Assembly (NCBI GenBank): GCA_041675285.1
Contig: JBAYTZ010000004.1
Span: forward strand, 62,001-126,000
Direction of reading: 5' to 3'
DNA length: 64,000 nucleotides
DNA from: Candidatus Delongbacteria bacterium
GTDB taxonomy: Bacteria; CAIWAD01
Shown piece by piece: positions 51,140-60,682 of this stretch. The notes below the pieces were generated by a model. It searched no databases. It worked only from the letters and a program-made list of their open reading frames with translations, and was not told the DNA's origin. The stretch's first letter is position 1. Each line of letters opens with the position of its first letter. The translations under genes were made by a program, and so were the position numbers.

Positions 51140-51913
51140 TTGTCGTATCACATCATCGTCGTCGTGCGCGAGGTCTGGGACACGCGTGACCTCGTGGGCG
51201 AGCCGCTGGGACCGGGCGGCGTCCTGAAGGCGCTGCCCCGGCGCTTCGAACCCGAGGACCTGAACAGCCTGGAGCAGGCCCTGCAGATCAAGGACCGCGA
51301 GGGCGGCACTGTGACTGTGCTCGCCGTGGGGCAACCCGGCGAGGTGGACGTGCTACGCGAGTGCCTGTACCGCGGGGCCGACGAGGCCGTCCGCGTGACG
51401 GCGGACGAGGGCCTGGACACGGGTGCGCGGGCAGCCCTGCTGGCGGCGGCCATCCGGCGCATCGGCGCCCACGATCTGGTGCTGCTGGGCGTCAGCGTCC
51501 CCGAGGGCGAGAATTCCCTGCTGGCGGGCGAACTGGCTGGCCGGCTGGGCCACGCCCAGCTCACCTACGTGGACAGCCTGACGGAGCTGGTCCCCGGCCA
51601 GGTCACCTGCCGGCGTGAGATCGAGATGGGCAGCGAGTTCGTGCGCCTGCCCCTGCCCGCCGTGCTGGCCCTGGGCGTCTACCTGCTCAAGGACGATCCG
51701 CGCACGCCACGCGCGGCCAAGGCCATGCTCAAGCTCAAGCTCAAGAAGGCGCCCATCCCCGAGTGGAGCGCCGCCGAGTTGGGCCTGGCCGAACAACCGC
51801 GCCGCATGCGGCTGGCGGGGCTGACGGCCCTGCCCCAGCGCAGCGTGGAGACGCACGACGTGGACGCGGGCAGCGAAGCGGCCCTGGCCGCCCTGCTGCG
51901 GGACATCCGCTAG
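51140..51913 (+). CDS. fixA: FixA / electron transfer flavoprotein beta subunit
   Basis: A 257-residue ETF small subunit of the Fix type. The fold is a nucleotide-binding alpha/beta domain: VVVREVWDTRD at the start, LKALPRRFEPEDLNSLEQALQIKD, and TVLAVGQPGEVDVLRECLYRGADEAVRV. The stretch QLTYVDSLTEL...GQVTCRREIEMGSEFVRLPLPAVLAL is the ETF-beta signature region. TTG start at 51140, six to seven bases after GGAAGG. It forms a heterodimer with the next gene product; in FixABCX complexes this pair carries the bifurcating FAD. Whether this one bifurcates cannot be read with certainty from the sequence. Confidence 0.92.
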   Translation: MSYHIIVVVREVWDTRDLVGEPLGPGGVLKALPRRFEPEDLNSLEQALQIKDREGGTVTVLAVGQPGEVDVLRECLYRGADEAVRVTADEGLDTGARAALLAAAIRRIGAHDLVLLGVSVPEGENSLLAGELAGRLGHAQLTYVDSLTELVPGQVTCRREIEMGSEFVRLPLPAVLALGVYLLKDDPRTPRAAKAMLKLKLKKAPIPEWSAAELGLAEQPRRMRLAGLTALPQRSVETHDVDAGSEAALAALLRDIR

Positions 51914-51922
51914 GAGGAATGG

Positions 51923-52870
51923 ATGACACGGATCCTGGTTTTTCTGGAACACGACGAGAACGGCGTGACCGACCTCTCCCTGCAGGCCCTGGCCCTGGCC
52001 GGCAATCTGGGCGGCGCGGCGGAGGCCCTGCTGGTCGGACAGTCCCTGGCCGCGGCGGCGGAGGTCGCGCTGGCCCACGGCGCTGCGCAGGTGCTCACCG
52101 TGGAACACGCGGCGCTGGCGAACTACCTGGCCGGCCCGGTCTCGTCCGTGGTGGCCGCGGTGGTGGCGGAGCGCGACCCGGCGCTGGTGCTCTTCCCGGC
52201 CAGCACGGTGGGCAACGACCTGGCGCCCCTGACGGCGGGCCGGCTGGAAGCCGCCTGCCTGGTGGACTGCGACGGCGTGGAGCGCGCCGGGGACTCCTGG
52301 CGCCTGCTCAGGACGGAGTTCGACGCGCGGGTGCGGGCGGCCTACCAGCCCGAGGGCGCCGGCCCCGTGCTGGTCACGCTCAAGGACGGCGTGGCGGAGG
52401 TGCGGGCCAGCGCTGGCGGCGGCAGCGTGAGCGCGCTGAACTTGGCGCCCGGGGACGGGGCGGCGGGCGAGGTGCTGCGCCGCGAAGTGGTGAAGAAGAC
52501 CGTGAACCTGAAGGACGCCCGGGTGATCGTGGGCGGCGGCGCGGGCGTGGGCAGCCGGGAGAACTTCGCCCTGCTGGAGCGTCTGGCGGAGAAGCTGGGC
52601 GGCGAGATCGGCGCCACCCGGGCCAGCGTGGACGCGGGCTGGGTCTCGGCGGAGCGGCAGATCGGCCAGACGGGTGTGACCGTCAAGCCCGACCTCTACA
52701 TCGCCTGCGGAATCAGCGGTGCCGTCCAGCATCTGGTGGGTATCCGCGACGCACGTACCGTGGTGGGCATCAACAGCGACCCCTCGGCGCCCATTTTCCG
52801 CGTCTCCCACTACCGCATCGTGGGGGACCTGACCACCGTCGTGCCCAAGCTCATCGAGCTGCTGGGCTAA
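51923..52870 (+). CDS. fixB: FixB / electron transfer flavoprotein alpha subunit
   Basis: A 315-residue ETF large subunit. The N-terminal half resembles the beta subunit, and the C-terminal half carries the FAD site: GGGAGVGSRENFALLERLAEKLG, VDAGWVSAERQIGQTG, KPDLYIACGISGAVQHL and VGINSDPSAPIF. All FAD-contact blocks are intact. AGGAGG sits five bases before the ATG, and the gene follows fixA by nine bases. It accepts electrons from acyl-CoA dehydrogenases such as the one encoded next. Confidence 0.94.
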   Translation: MTRILVFLEHDENGVTDLSLQALALAGNLGGAAEALLVGQSLAAAAEVALAHGAAQVLTVEHAALANYLAGPVSSVVAAVVAERDPALVLFPASTVGNDLAPLTAGRLEAACLVDCDGVERAGDSWRLLRTEFDARVRAAYQPEGAGPVLVTLKDGVAEVRASAGGGSVSALNLAPGDGAAGEVLRREVVKKTVNLKDARVIVGGGAGVGSRENFALLERLAEKLGGEIGATRASVDAGWVSAERQIGQTGVTVKPDLYIACGISGAVQHLVGIRDARTVVGINSDPSAPIFRVSHYRIVGDLTTVVPKLIELLG

Positions 52871-52947
52871 GCGGGAAGGGGACACGAAATCCGCGATGCG
52901 ATCTGCGAAATGAATGAAGAGCGGGAAGAGCGAAAAACGAGGCCGAC

Positions 52948-54648
52948 ATGCTGACCAGCGAGAATTTCTATCAGGACAACCCCGATCTGCGCTTCGTGAT
53001 GGAGCAGATGACGGACTGGGCCTCCATCTTCGCCATGCGCGGGGACACGGGCCACGCCGAGGCTCCCTTCGAGAGCGTCGAGGAGGCCCGCGAAGCCAAC
53101 CTCGACATGCTGTCGGATCCCATCGGGACCATCGCCGCCCAGCGCATCGCCCCCCGGGCCGAGGAAGTGGACCGGCTGGGCTGCCGGCTGGAGAACGGCC
53201 GGGTGATCTTCTCGGAGCCGCTGCAGCGCAACCTGGACGACCTGAAGGAGGCCCAGCTGACTGGCCTCACCATGGATCCGGCCTACGGCGGCATCGGCTT
53301 CTCCAAGACCTTCTATTCGGCGGCCGTGGAGATCGTCAGCCGGGCCGACGCCAGCCTGATGAACTTCTTCGGCCTGCAGGGCATCGCGGACACGATCCAG
53401 CAGTTCGCCAGCGACGAGATCAAGAACGAGATCCTGCCGGACATGGCGGCCGGCCTGCTCAGCGGCGCCATGGTGCTCACCGAAGCGGACGCGGGCAGCG
53501 ACCTGGGCGCCGTGCGCACGCGCTCGCAGCTCGAAGCCGAGGAGAACCCCGACGGCAACTGGACGCTGACGGGCAGCAAGCGCTTCATCACCAACGGCTG
53601 CGGCGACGTGCTGCTGGTGCTGGCGCGCAGCGAGGATCCCGCCAAGTACGGCGGCGGCCGCGGGCTGAGCTTCTTCCTTGTGACACGCGATGAGCGCGTC
53701 CAGGTCCGGCGCATCGAGGAGAAGCTGGGCATCCACGGCTCGCCCACCTGCGAGATCTACTTCGACAAGGCGCCGGCCCGGTTGATCGGGCGGCGCGGAC
53801 ACGGGCTCACCCGCTACACGGCCTGGCTGATGGCCGCGGCGCGGCTGGGTGTGGCCGCCCAGTCGGTGGGGATCAGCGAGGCGGCCCTGCGCGAGGCGGA
53901 GGCCTATGCCAACGACCGCGAGCAGTTCGGCAAGAAGATCGTCGAGCTGCCCGCCGTGGCCGTGATGCTGGCGGAGATGCGCGTGGCCACGGAGGCCTCG
54001 CGCGCCCTGCTCTACGCCACCAGCACCTTCGTGGACCTGCAGGAGGGCGCGGAGAAGCTGGGTCTCAACGCCGAGGAAAAGAAGTACGGCCGCGCCGCGG
54101 ACCTGCTGACGCCGATGGTCAAGTACTACACGTCCGAGCTGTGCAACATGGTCACCAGCACGGCCATCCAGGTGCACGGCGGCAACGGCTTCATGAAGGA
54201 TTACCCGGTGGAGCGCCTGTTCCGCGACGCGCGGATCACCAACATCTACGAAGGCACCAGCCAGATCCAGATTGACTGGGCCGTGGTCCGGCTGGTGCGT
54301 GGCGAGTTGTCCGCCATCCTGGAGCCCTATGCCGGGCGCGTCTGGGAGGATCCGGAACTGGCCGGGCTGGCCGAGCGCCTGCACGACTCGCGCCCCTTGC
54401 TGGACCAGGCCACGACCTGCCTCAAGCAGCGGGGTCCGGAGTATCGCGACCTGATGGCCCGCCGGGTGGTGGACATGGCCCTGGACCACTACGTGGGCTG
54501 GCTGCTGCTGGCCCAGGCCGAGAAGTGGAGCTACAAGCGCAAGGTGGTGCGCCGCTTCCTGGCCGACGCCCTGCCGCGCCTGCGCATGAACCACGAGATC
54601 GTGATGGGCGACCGCACGCTGGATCTGGAGCGGCTGGTCGAAGCCTGA
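52948..54648 (+). CDS. Acyl-CoA dehydrogenase, long form
   Basis: A 566-residue FAD enzyme, longer than the usual ~380-residue type because of extra N- and C-terminal helical parts. Motifs: MVLTEADAGSDLGAV (FAD/substrate loop), KRFITNG, AEARKYANDREQFGKKI-like (EAYANDREQFGKKIVELPAV), IQVHGGNGFMKDYPVERLFRDARITNIYEGTSQIQ. The Glu of YEGTSQIQ is at the catalytic-base position. The N-terminal ~80 residues (YQDNPDLRFVMEQMTDWASIF) match the long bacterial subgroup found beside fix/etf genes. It probably oxidises short or branched acyl-CoAs and hands electrons to FixAB and then to quinone. A strong terminator follows. Confidence 0.92.
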   Translation: MLTSENFYQDNPDLRFVMEQMTDWASIFAMRGDTGHAEAPFESVEEAREANLDMLSDPIGTIAAQRIAPRAEEVDRLGCRLENGRVIFSEPLQRNLDDLKEAQLTGLTMDPAYGGIGFSKTFYSAAVEIVSRADASLMNFFGLQGIADTIQQFASDEIKNEILPDMAAGLLSGAMVLTEADAGSDLGAVRTRSQLEAEENPDGNWTLTGSKRFITNGCGDVLLVLARSEDPAKYGGGRGLSFFLVTRDERVQVRRIEEKLGIHGSPTCEIYFDKAPARLIGRRGHGLTRYTAWLMAAARLGVAAQSVGISEAALREAEAYANDREQFGKKIVELPAVAVMLAEMRVATEASRALLYATSTFVDLQEGAEKLGLNAEEKKYGRAADLLTPMVKYYTSELCNMVTSTAIQVHGGNGFMKDYPVERLFRDARITNIYEGTSQIQIDWAVVRLVRGELSAILEPYAGRVWEDPELAGLAERLHDSRPLLDQATTCLKQRGPEYRDLMARRVVDMALDHYVGWLLLAQAEKWSYKRKVVRRFLADALPRLRMNHEIVMGDRTLDLERLVEA

Positions 54649-54656
54649 GAATCGCC

Positions 54657-54684
54657 GCGCCGGCGTCCAATCGGGCGCCGGCGC
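54657..54684. terminator. Bidirectional terminator between convergent genes
   Basis: GCGCCGGCG / CGCCGGCGC, a perfect 9-bp stem with a 10-base loop, followed by TTCCTCCCTT on the plus strand. It lies between the stops of the acyl-CoA dehydrogenase gene and the transglutaminase-like gene. Confidence 0.65.
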
Positions 54685-54703
54685 TTCCTCCCTTGTGGCC
54701 CGC

Positions 54704-57700
54704 TTAGGGCATCTGCAGCACCAGCCGTTCGTTCTCCGCCTTCCAGGCCGCGTGCAGGAATTCGCGGAAGGGCGGATAGTCGCCGGGCTCGATCCGTTGT
54801 CCCGTGATCTCGAAGTGCCGGCAGATCCGCACCACGCCCGCCGGGGCCGGCTCACGCCTGAGGTGATAGGAGCCGGACGGGCACTTCAACTCGACAGCCT
54901 TGACCTCGCCCAGCAGGGTCGCGCCGGCGGGCAGCTCCAGCTCGATGGTCTCGTCGAAGCTACCGCGCCGGTGGGTGACGTCCAGCGCGGTGCGCCGGGT
55001 CTCCAGCGTGGCCAGGTCGTCCGGCACGTCGTTGGCGCTCCAGGGCAGCGGAACCAGCAGCAGGCTGCCGGCGGAGGTGCCCGCGGTGGGCAGCGCGTAG
55101 TCGAAGTCGACGCTGACGTCCTCATCCAGACCGGCGGCCTGCACCCGGAAGGACTGGAAGCGCGCGCCGGGCCGGCTCTCGCTGACGATCCCGTTCACCA
55201 GCGCCTCGTGGGTCTCGGGCTTCTCGCGGGAGATGTAGTCGCGCAGCCAGGCCGCCTCCTCGCCCGTGTAGTCGATGCGACCCCGGACCTGCAGGCCGCC
55301 ATCAGCCGCCGCCACGGCGTGCAGGACTGCGCGGCTGGAGAGGCCCGCGAGGGGATCGAGGGGAATCCGCTCGAAGCCTGCGCCCTGTCCGTCCACCACC
55401 AGGGCCTCCTGGCCCTCCAGTGTGTACGGCACGTTGGGGAAGGTCAGGCGCCGGGCCGTGGTGTCGATCCAGTAGACGCGGCCGTCCCGTGTCACGGCCT
55501 TGACGATGGCGTGGGTGAAGCGCTGGGAGGGCAGGTAGGAGCGAACCATGTGGTCGGAGTTGTTGACCAGCGCCACGGAGGCCGACACGCCCAGCGTGCG
55601 CAGCAGGCCCACCAGCAGCACGGCCTGGTCCTTGCAGTCGCCGTAGCCCGTCCGCAGGATCTCACGGATGGAACGGGGCAGGTAGCCGCTGTTGACGAAC
55701 TGCTCGCCCTCGTATTGGATGTTCTCCATCACCCAGTGCGTGGCGCGGCGGATGCGCAGGGAGTCCGACCCCTGTGACACGTCCAGCTGTCCGGCCAACT
55801 CGCGCAGCTCGGGGGAAGGCGCCAGCCGGCCGGAGATCACGTCCTGATACCAGCGCACCACGCGGTCCCATTCCCGGATCGTGCTGAAATCCAGCCAGGC
55901 GCCGTACTCGTGGGCCTCCGGGGCCAGGAACTCCTGCAGGAGCGCCGGACGCCGCCAGGTCTGGTACTCGAGGTAGGGGCGGCCGGCGGCCTGTCCCCGC
56001 CGGGCTTCGAGCTCGATGTTGTGCAGCTGGACCTTGGGTTCCATCCCGGCCGGAAAGTGCAGGACGGCGTGCGAGCAGAGGACGGGGTACCCGACGTCGA
56101 AGCGCCAGGATCCGTAGTACTCGTGGGGCAGGCCGGCCGTGGGCAGTGTGGTGCTGAGGCCCTGGAACTCCACCAGATCGCCCGGCTCCAGGTCCGCGAA
56201 GGCGGCCTCGCCGTTCTTGATGTCGGCCATGATCTGCCGGCCGTCGGCCTTGATGGTGCGGGCCACCTCCACGCTGCCCGAGGCGTTCATGGTCATGAAG
56301 TCCTTGACGCCGGCGTCGGTGAGCACCTTCACCAGGTAGCGGTAGCGCCGGTCGCAGGCCCCGCCGGGCTGGAACACGTACTGGCATTCGTCCAGCAGGT
56401 AGACCGCTGGCGAGCCGGTCGGCACCCAGTCCAGCGACTCCGCCAGCAGGGTCTCGCGCCGGATGCCGGGCAACTCGTCGAAGGGCGAGGGTTGGCTGCG
56501 CGCCGCGCGGATCATCTCCTGCAGCGTGTAGTTGTGCGTCGTGAGCCGGGCCTGCTCCAGCCGGGCCTCCAGGGCCTCCTCGCGGCGGTTCAGCTTGTCC
56601 AGCAGGACGGGCTTCAGCGCCAGCAGCCCCTCCATGGCCGGGCTCACCGCCAGTCCGCGGTTGACGTGCTCCAGCGCCTCGTCCAGCCGCCCGGCGCGTT
56701 GCATCACCAGCGCCGCGTCCCGGTGGTAAATGTCCCGGCGGCCGTCCGCGGCCAGCGCGGCCGCGGTCCAGCGCAGGGCCTCCTCCGGCTGGTCGTGGCG
56801 GAAGGCCTCGCCGCCGGCCCAGCGCAGCCCCTCGGGCCAATCGGGCCGGGCCCCGGCCAGGGCGAAGATCTCCGCCTGCCGCGTGTCCTCGTCCTGGAGG
56901 GCGGCCAGGATCTCCAGCAGCGAGTTGCGCAGGTCCAGGCAGCCGGGCTCCCGGGCGATGCCCTGCCTCATCAGGGCCAGTCCGCCCGGCGTGTCGCCGT
57001 CCATCAGCAGCATCAGCCCGCGGTGCAGGATGACTTCTGACTGGTCGGGAAACAGGCTGTGCAGCTCCTGCACCAGCCGGCGGCAGCCGTCGTTGTCGTG
57101 CTCCTCCAGCAAACGTCCCGGCTGCAGCATGCGAGCCAGCAGGAGCTCCGGGTACTGGTCGGCCAGTGTGCGCAGCAGTTGCGAGGCCTCGTTGGCGCGC
57201 AGATTCATGTTCAGGTCGTCCAGGCGGGTCATGGCGCTGGCCAGGCCGCTGGGGAAGCGGGCCTCCAGACGCCGCAGGCAGTGCCGGCCATCCTCCAGAA
57301 AGCCCCGCTTCAACAGGAAGGAGGCCAGGTAGACCTCATCGGCCAGGGGCAGGTCCGTCCGGGCCAGCAGACGCGGCAGCCACGCGCCGGGATCCCAGGC
57401 CGCCACGGCGTCCGGCGCCGTTCCCTGGGGCAGCTGCGCCACCAGCGGCCCCGGCGGCGTGGCGCGCACTTCCAGTTCGAGGGGGTGACCGGCGTCGGTG
57501 ACCAGGCTCAGGCCGACCTGGAGGGCCTGCTGTTCGGCGCAGGCCTTCACCAGGATGCGGTTCCAGCCCGCGGCGAGACGCACGGGGAGCTCGTAGAGCA
57601 GGTCGATGCCCGCCTGATGCTCGGCGGTCTCCAGCAGCCAGGCGCCGTTGACCTGCACGCGGAACTGCCCGGATCCGCTGAGCAGCAGGCGGGCCGGCTG

Positions 57701-58408
57701 CTCCAGCGGGCTGAGCACGTGGGTCAGCAGGGCCGAGCAGCCGTCGGGCTTGCCGCCCAGCAGCATGTCCAGGTCCACCAGACCGCCGGCGGATTGGATC
57801 CGGCGCCACTGGCAGGGCAGGCCGAACTGGTCTTCCCAGGTGGCGGTGGTGTCGAAGAGGCCCGCCTCCACGTCCTCCAGGCGGCGCAAACCGGAGGCGG
57901 CCATGTTGGCGAAGGGGCCGGCCAGCCAGTACTCGCCCAATCCGCCGGTTGCCGACAACAGGGAGTCCGCGCTCCGCAGGCGACCCTGCTGGGCCTCCGC
58001 CTGGGCCCGCAATCTGCGATAGAACCGGTGCAGATCCGGACGTCCCGTCGACACGGCCTGCAAGCGTTCCAACTCCGACAACGTGCCGGGTTGCAGGCCG
58101 CGCAGCTGGAGATTGCCGGAGTAGTCGGCCAGGAGCGCCGGGTTCAGCAAGTGGTCCGGGTCCAGCACGACGGCCTCGGTGAGACAGGCGTTGGTCGCCG
58201 CGTACTCCAACCGCAGGTTGTGGGCCAGCGCCGCCAGGCGACAGGCCGCCGCGCGCTCCGCCGGACTGCCGCCGGCTCGCTGCAGGCGCTCCGCGCGCTC
58301 GATGACGGCCGAGAGCCGGCCGGCGTTGTAGTCCTGCTCCAGTTTGTCCAGCGTCCCGGCGCGCAACCAGCCGGCCAACAACAACAGCGGCAGCAAGCGA
58401 CACAGCAT
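54704..58408 (-). CDS. Large exported TPR / DUF3857-transglutaminase-like protein
   Basis: A 1234-residue protein with a signal peptide (LCRLLPLLLLAGWLRAG). The first ~620 residues are TPR-like helices with a beta insertion near 180-330 (RLLLSGSGQFRVQVNGAWLLE). Then comes a DUF3857 region (YLLDECQYVFQPGGACDRRYRYLVKVLT, SVEVARTIKADG), and a transglutaminase-like domain with GYGDCKDQAVLLVGLL (Cys), RFTHAIV (His) and YWIDTTARRL (Asp), a full triad, followed by a DUF3858-like beta tail. Such proteins are common in FCB bacteria; their substrates are unknown. ATG 58408 follows TTGAGG. Single gene, divergent from the next. Confidence 0.88.
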   Translation of the reverse strand: MLCRLLPLLLLAGWLRAGTLDKLEQDYNAGRLSAVIERAERLQRAGGSPAERAAACRLAALAHNLRLEYAATNACLTEAVVLDPDHLLNPALLADYSGNLQLRGLQPGTLSELERLQAVSTGRPDLHRFYRRLRAQAEAQQGRLRSADSLLSATGGLGEYWLAGPFANMAASGLRRLEDVEAGLFDTTATWEDQFGLPCQWRRIQSAGGLVDLDMLLGGKPDGCSALLTHVLSPLEQPARLLLSGSGQFRVQVNGAWLLETAEHQAGIDLLYELPVRLAAGWNRILVKACAEQQALQVGLSLVTDAGHPLELEVRATPPGPLVAQLPQGTAPDAVAAWDPGAWLPRLLARTDLPLADEVYLASFLLKRGFLEDGRHCLRRLEARFPSGLASAMTRLDDLNMNLRANEASQLLRTLADQYPELLLARMLQPGRLLEEHDNDGCRRLVQELHSLFPDQSEVILHRGLMLLMDGDTPGGLALMRQGIAREPGCLDLRNSLLEILAALQDEDTRQAEIFALAGARPDWPEGLRWAGGEAFRHDQPEEALRWTAAALAADGRRDIYHRDAALVMQRAGRLDEALEHVNRGLAVSPAMEGLLALKPVLLDKLNRREEALEARLEQARLTTHNYTLQEMIRAARSQPSPFDELPGIRRETLLAESLDWVPTGSPAVYLLDECQYVFQPGGACDRRYRYLVKVLTDAGVKDFMTMNASGSVEVARTIKADGRQIMADIKNGEAAFADLEPGDLVEFQGLSTTLPTAGLPHEYYGSWRFDVGYPVLCSHAVLHFPAGMEPKVQLHNIELEARRGQAAGRPYLEYQTWRRPALLQEFLAPEAHEYGAWLDFSTIREWDRVVRWYQDVISGRLAPSPELRELAGQLDVSQGSDSLRIRRATHWVMENIQYEGEQFVNSGYLPRSIREILRTGYGDCKDQAVLLVGLLRTLGVSASVALVNNSDHMVRSYLPSQRFTHAIVKAVTRDGRVYWIDTTARRLTFPNVPYTLEGQEALVVDGQGAGFERIPLDPLAGLSSRAVLHAVAAADGGLQVRGRIDYTGEEAAWLRDYISREKPETHEALVNGIVSESRPGARFQSFRVQAAGLDEDVSVDFDYALPTAGTSAGSLLLVPLPWSANDVPDDLATLETRRTALDVTHRRGSFDETIELELPAGATLLGEVKAVELKCPSGSYHLRREPAPAGVVRICRHFEITGQRIEPGDYPPFREFLHAAWKAENERLVLQMP

Positions 58409-58508
58409 GTGAACCTCAAGTGTTGATCTGGCGGGGAAGTGACGCAAGTATGATACTGATTCTGTCAGCCGCGTGGCGCGGTCAGGGGGTCCAACAGGAA
58501 GGAAGCGG

Positions 58509-59171
58509 ATGCGGACGCGCGTGAGAGTGTGGTTCCTGTTGCTGGCCGTTTCCCTCTGCCGGGCCTCACTGGGGGATTTCCAGGGTCTCGAATTGCAGCT
58601 CGCGGCGGGGCGCTGCGTCCCCAGCGGCCAGCAGGGCCAGGGGCAGCTGGACTTCAACGGACCGACGGGCTGGTGCGGCGGCGCCCGTCTGCACATGGGC
58701 ACCTATGAGCAGCTGAAGGCGGTCCTGTCCGTGACGGCCCACGGGCGCAACGCCCTGCGGGCGACGGACAGCGTGGGCTGGCAGGGCGCCGACGGCGGGC
58801 ACCTGGCGCTGAGCGGCGCGGCCTTCCGGACCCGCGCCATCACGCTGGGCGCCTTGGTGCGTTCGGATCCGCGCCTCGACCTGCAGGCCTGGTTGCGCGG
58901 CGGACTGGGCTGGGGTCAGATGATTCGCGATCCGTGGACGCTCACGGACATGGATGCGGCCGAGCCGGAGACACTGAAGCGGCGTGTGGTGGAAGGCGTG
59001 GCGCTGGAAGTGGGGGTGGGCGTGGATCTGCGCCTGCTGCCGGATCTGGCGGTGGGCGTCTCCTGGACATCGCTGCACATGGCGGACATCTGGGATGGCT
59101 CCGCGCTGCTGCGGCAAGCCCAGGGCACCCTGCGCTGGACGCCCAACCTGCGGGGGGCGAGCCGGCCCTGA
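58509..59171 (+). CDS. Exported barrel-like protein of unknown function
   Basis: A 220-residue protein with a signal peptide (VRVWFLLLAVSLCRASLG) and alternating beta strands rich in Gly and aromatics (LQAWLRGGLGWGQMI, VALEVGVGVDLRLLPDLAVGVSWTSLHMAD), as in small eight-stranded outer-membrane barrels. The C-terminus (RWTPNLRGASRP) lacks a terminal aromatic. AGGAAGGAAG lies before the ATG at 58509. No family recognised. Convergent with the MOSC gene. Confidence 0.7.
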   Translation: MRTRVRVWFLLLAVSLCRASLGDFQGLELQLAAGRCVPSGQQGQGQLDFNGPTGWCGGARLHMGTYEQLKAVLSVTAHGRNALRATDSVGWQGADGGHLALSGAAFRTRAITLGALVRSDPRLDLQAWLRGGLGWGQMIRDPWTLTDMDAAEPETLKRRVVEGVALEVGVGVDLRLLPDLAVGVSWTSLHMADIWDGSALLRQAQGTLRWTPNLRGASRP

Positions 59172-59181
59172 TCCGGCCGCG

Positions 59182-59853
59182 TCAGGTCCGCCAGGCCTCG
59201 GCCAGTTCGGGCAGCCGGCGCAGGGCCTGCCACTCCTGCGGATGGGTGTCCCGACAGGCGTAGGCCTTCCAGCAGCGCGCCACGCTCCAGTCGGGATGGG
59301 GCCGCTGCAGCAGCCGTGGCCGGGCTCCCGCGGCGACCTGGCCCGCCACCAGCACGCGCAGGTACCAGCCCGTGTGACCCCACTCCGCCATCCGCGCCGC
59401 CATGTCCGCCTGCCCCAGCAGACGGCCCGGCTTGTAACACGGCACGCGGGGCTGGCTCACCTCCAGCACGGGCGCCGACACCGGCGGATCCTCGTCCTCC
59501 GGGTGGCCGGCCGGACAAAGGGCCCAGCGATCCCCCAGGCAGGTCAGCTCTTCGTCCAGTCCCTCCAGCAGCAGGTTCTCGCCGAAGGACCCAGCCGCCA
59601 GCGGCCGGCCCAGCCAGTCCGCCCAGCGCGGGTAGTGGGCAGCCGCCCAGGCCAGCAGGGCCTTGTCCGGCCCGCCGTGGTGCCGGCGATCCGCCTGCTC
59701 GTCGCCCTCCAGCCCCAGCCGTGTGACACTGGCCGGGCCGCCGAGCGGGAGCTTCTCCACGGCACTCTCCCATTCCCCCTGTCCGTCGACGCGCCGGATG
59801 ACCCGGCCGGCCAGCACGGCAACTACGCGGGGATCCGGGCGTGGTGGCTGCAT
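59182..59853 (-). CDS. MOSC-domain protein (YiiM-like)
   Basis: A 223-residue MOSC protein, a family that handles sulfur carried next to the molybdenum cofactor. Diagnostic blocks: GDEQADRRHHGGPDKALLAW, AAGSFGENLLLEGLDEE (FGENL) and VSQPRVPCYKPGRLL, with the conserved Cys, as in YiiM, which reduces N-hydroxylated bases using Moco. The C-terminal helical part (RCWKAYACRDTHPQEWQALRRL) resembles the YiiM three-helix extension. It lies downstream of modC on the same strand (109-base gap), consistent with a molybdenum-linked function. Confidence 0.9.
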   Translation of the reverse strand: MQPPRPDPRVVAVLAGRVIRRVDGQGEWESAVEKLPLGGPASVTRLGLEGDEQADRRHHGGPDKALLAWAAAHYPRWADWLGRPLAAGSFGENLLLEGLDEELTCLGDRWALCPAGHPEDEDPPVSAPVLEVSQPRVPCYKPGRLLGQADMAARMAEWGHTGWYLRVLVAGQVAAGARPRLLQRPHPDWSVARCWKAYACRDTHPQEWQALRRLPELAEAWRT

Positions 59854-59962
59854 CTGCGGTCTCCCTGGCTTGGGTCATGGGACTTGCGCCCGTGGCCGGT
59901 GGGCATGATAAGGCCGGACGAAGCGGGTGTCAAACGACTTGGGGCGAATGCCCCGGTGGCCC

Positions 59963-60682
59963 TCAGCCTGCGCCGAGCAATGCCGCCACGGCGGGGGAGG
60001 CGGGCGCCGCGCGGAGAGCCTCCAGCCGGCCCTGTTGGGCCACCCGGCCCTGCTCGTAGACGATCCAGCGGTCGGCCAGGGCCGCCGCCTCCTCCAGGTC
60101 GTGGGTCACCAGCAGGATGGGGATCTGGAAGCGGGCGCGCACCTCCTGCAGCACCTCGCGCATCTCCAGACGCAGCGGGCGGTCCAGGGCGGAGAAGGGC
60201 TCGTCCAGCATGAGCAGCGCGGGCTGGCGGATGAGGGCGCGGGCCAGGGCCACGCGCTGCTTCTGGCCGCCGGAGAGCTCGCGCGGCAGGCGTTCCTCCA
60301 GCCCCTCCAGATAGAAGGTGGCCAGGAGCTCATGGGCGCGCTCGCGGCGCCGGGGGGCCGGCAGGTCCGGTGCGCCGTGCAGCACGTTGCCCAGCACGCT
60401 CAGGTGGGGAAAGAGCGCCAGGTCCTGGAAGACGTAGCCCACCGGCCGCCGACCGGGCGGGCGGCGCAGACCGGCGGCTGTGTCACACCAGACTTCTCCG
60501 TCCAGGGCCACCCGGCCCTCGTCGGGGTCCAGCAGGCCGGAGACGAGTTGCAGGGTCATGGTCTTGCCGGCCCCGGAGAAGCCGAAGAGCACGGCCAGCT
60601 CGTGCTCCATGCGCCACTCCACATCCAGCGTGAAGCCGGGCACGCGCTTGCGCAGCCGGACCTCCAGCCCGCTCACAGCCAT
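59963..60682 (-). CDS. modC: Molybdate ABC transporter ATPase ModC (short form)
   Basis: A 239-residue ATPase of molybdate import. Walker A is GFSGAGKT, the signature LSGGQKQRVALARAL, Walker B LLMLDEPFSALD and the H-loop VTHDLEEA. The N-terminus (LEVRLRKRVPGFTLDVEW) is typical of ModC. It is about 110 residues shorter than the classical form because the C-terminal Mop/TOBE molybdate-sensing domain is missing, so feedback inhibition through that domain is not expected. The ATG overlaps the modB end by 10 bases. Confidence 0.92.
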   Translation of the reverse strand: MAVSGLEVRLRKRVPGFTLDVEWRMEHELAVLFGFSGAGKTMTLQLVSGLLDPDEGRVALDGEVWCDTAAGLRRPPGRRPVGYVFQDLALFPHLSVLGNVLHGAPDLPAPRRRERAHELLATFYLEGLEERLPRELSGGQKQRVALARALIRQPALLMLDEPFSALDRPLRLEMREVLQEVRARFQIPILLVTHDLEEAAALADRWIVYEQGRVAQQGRLEALRAAPASPAVAALLGAG

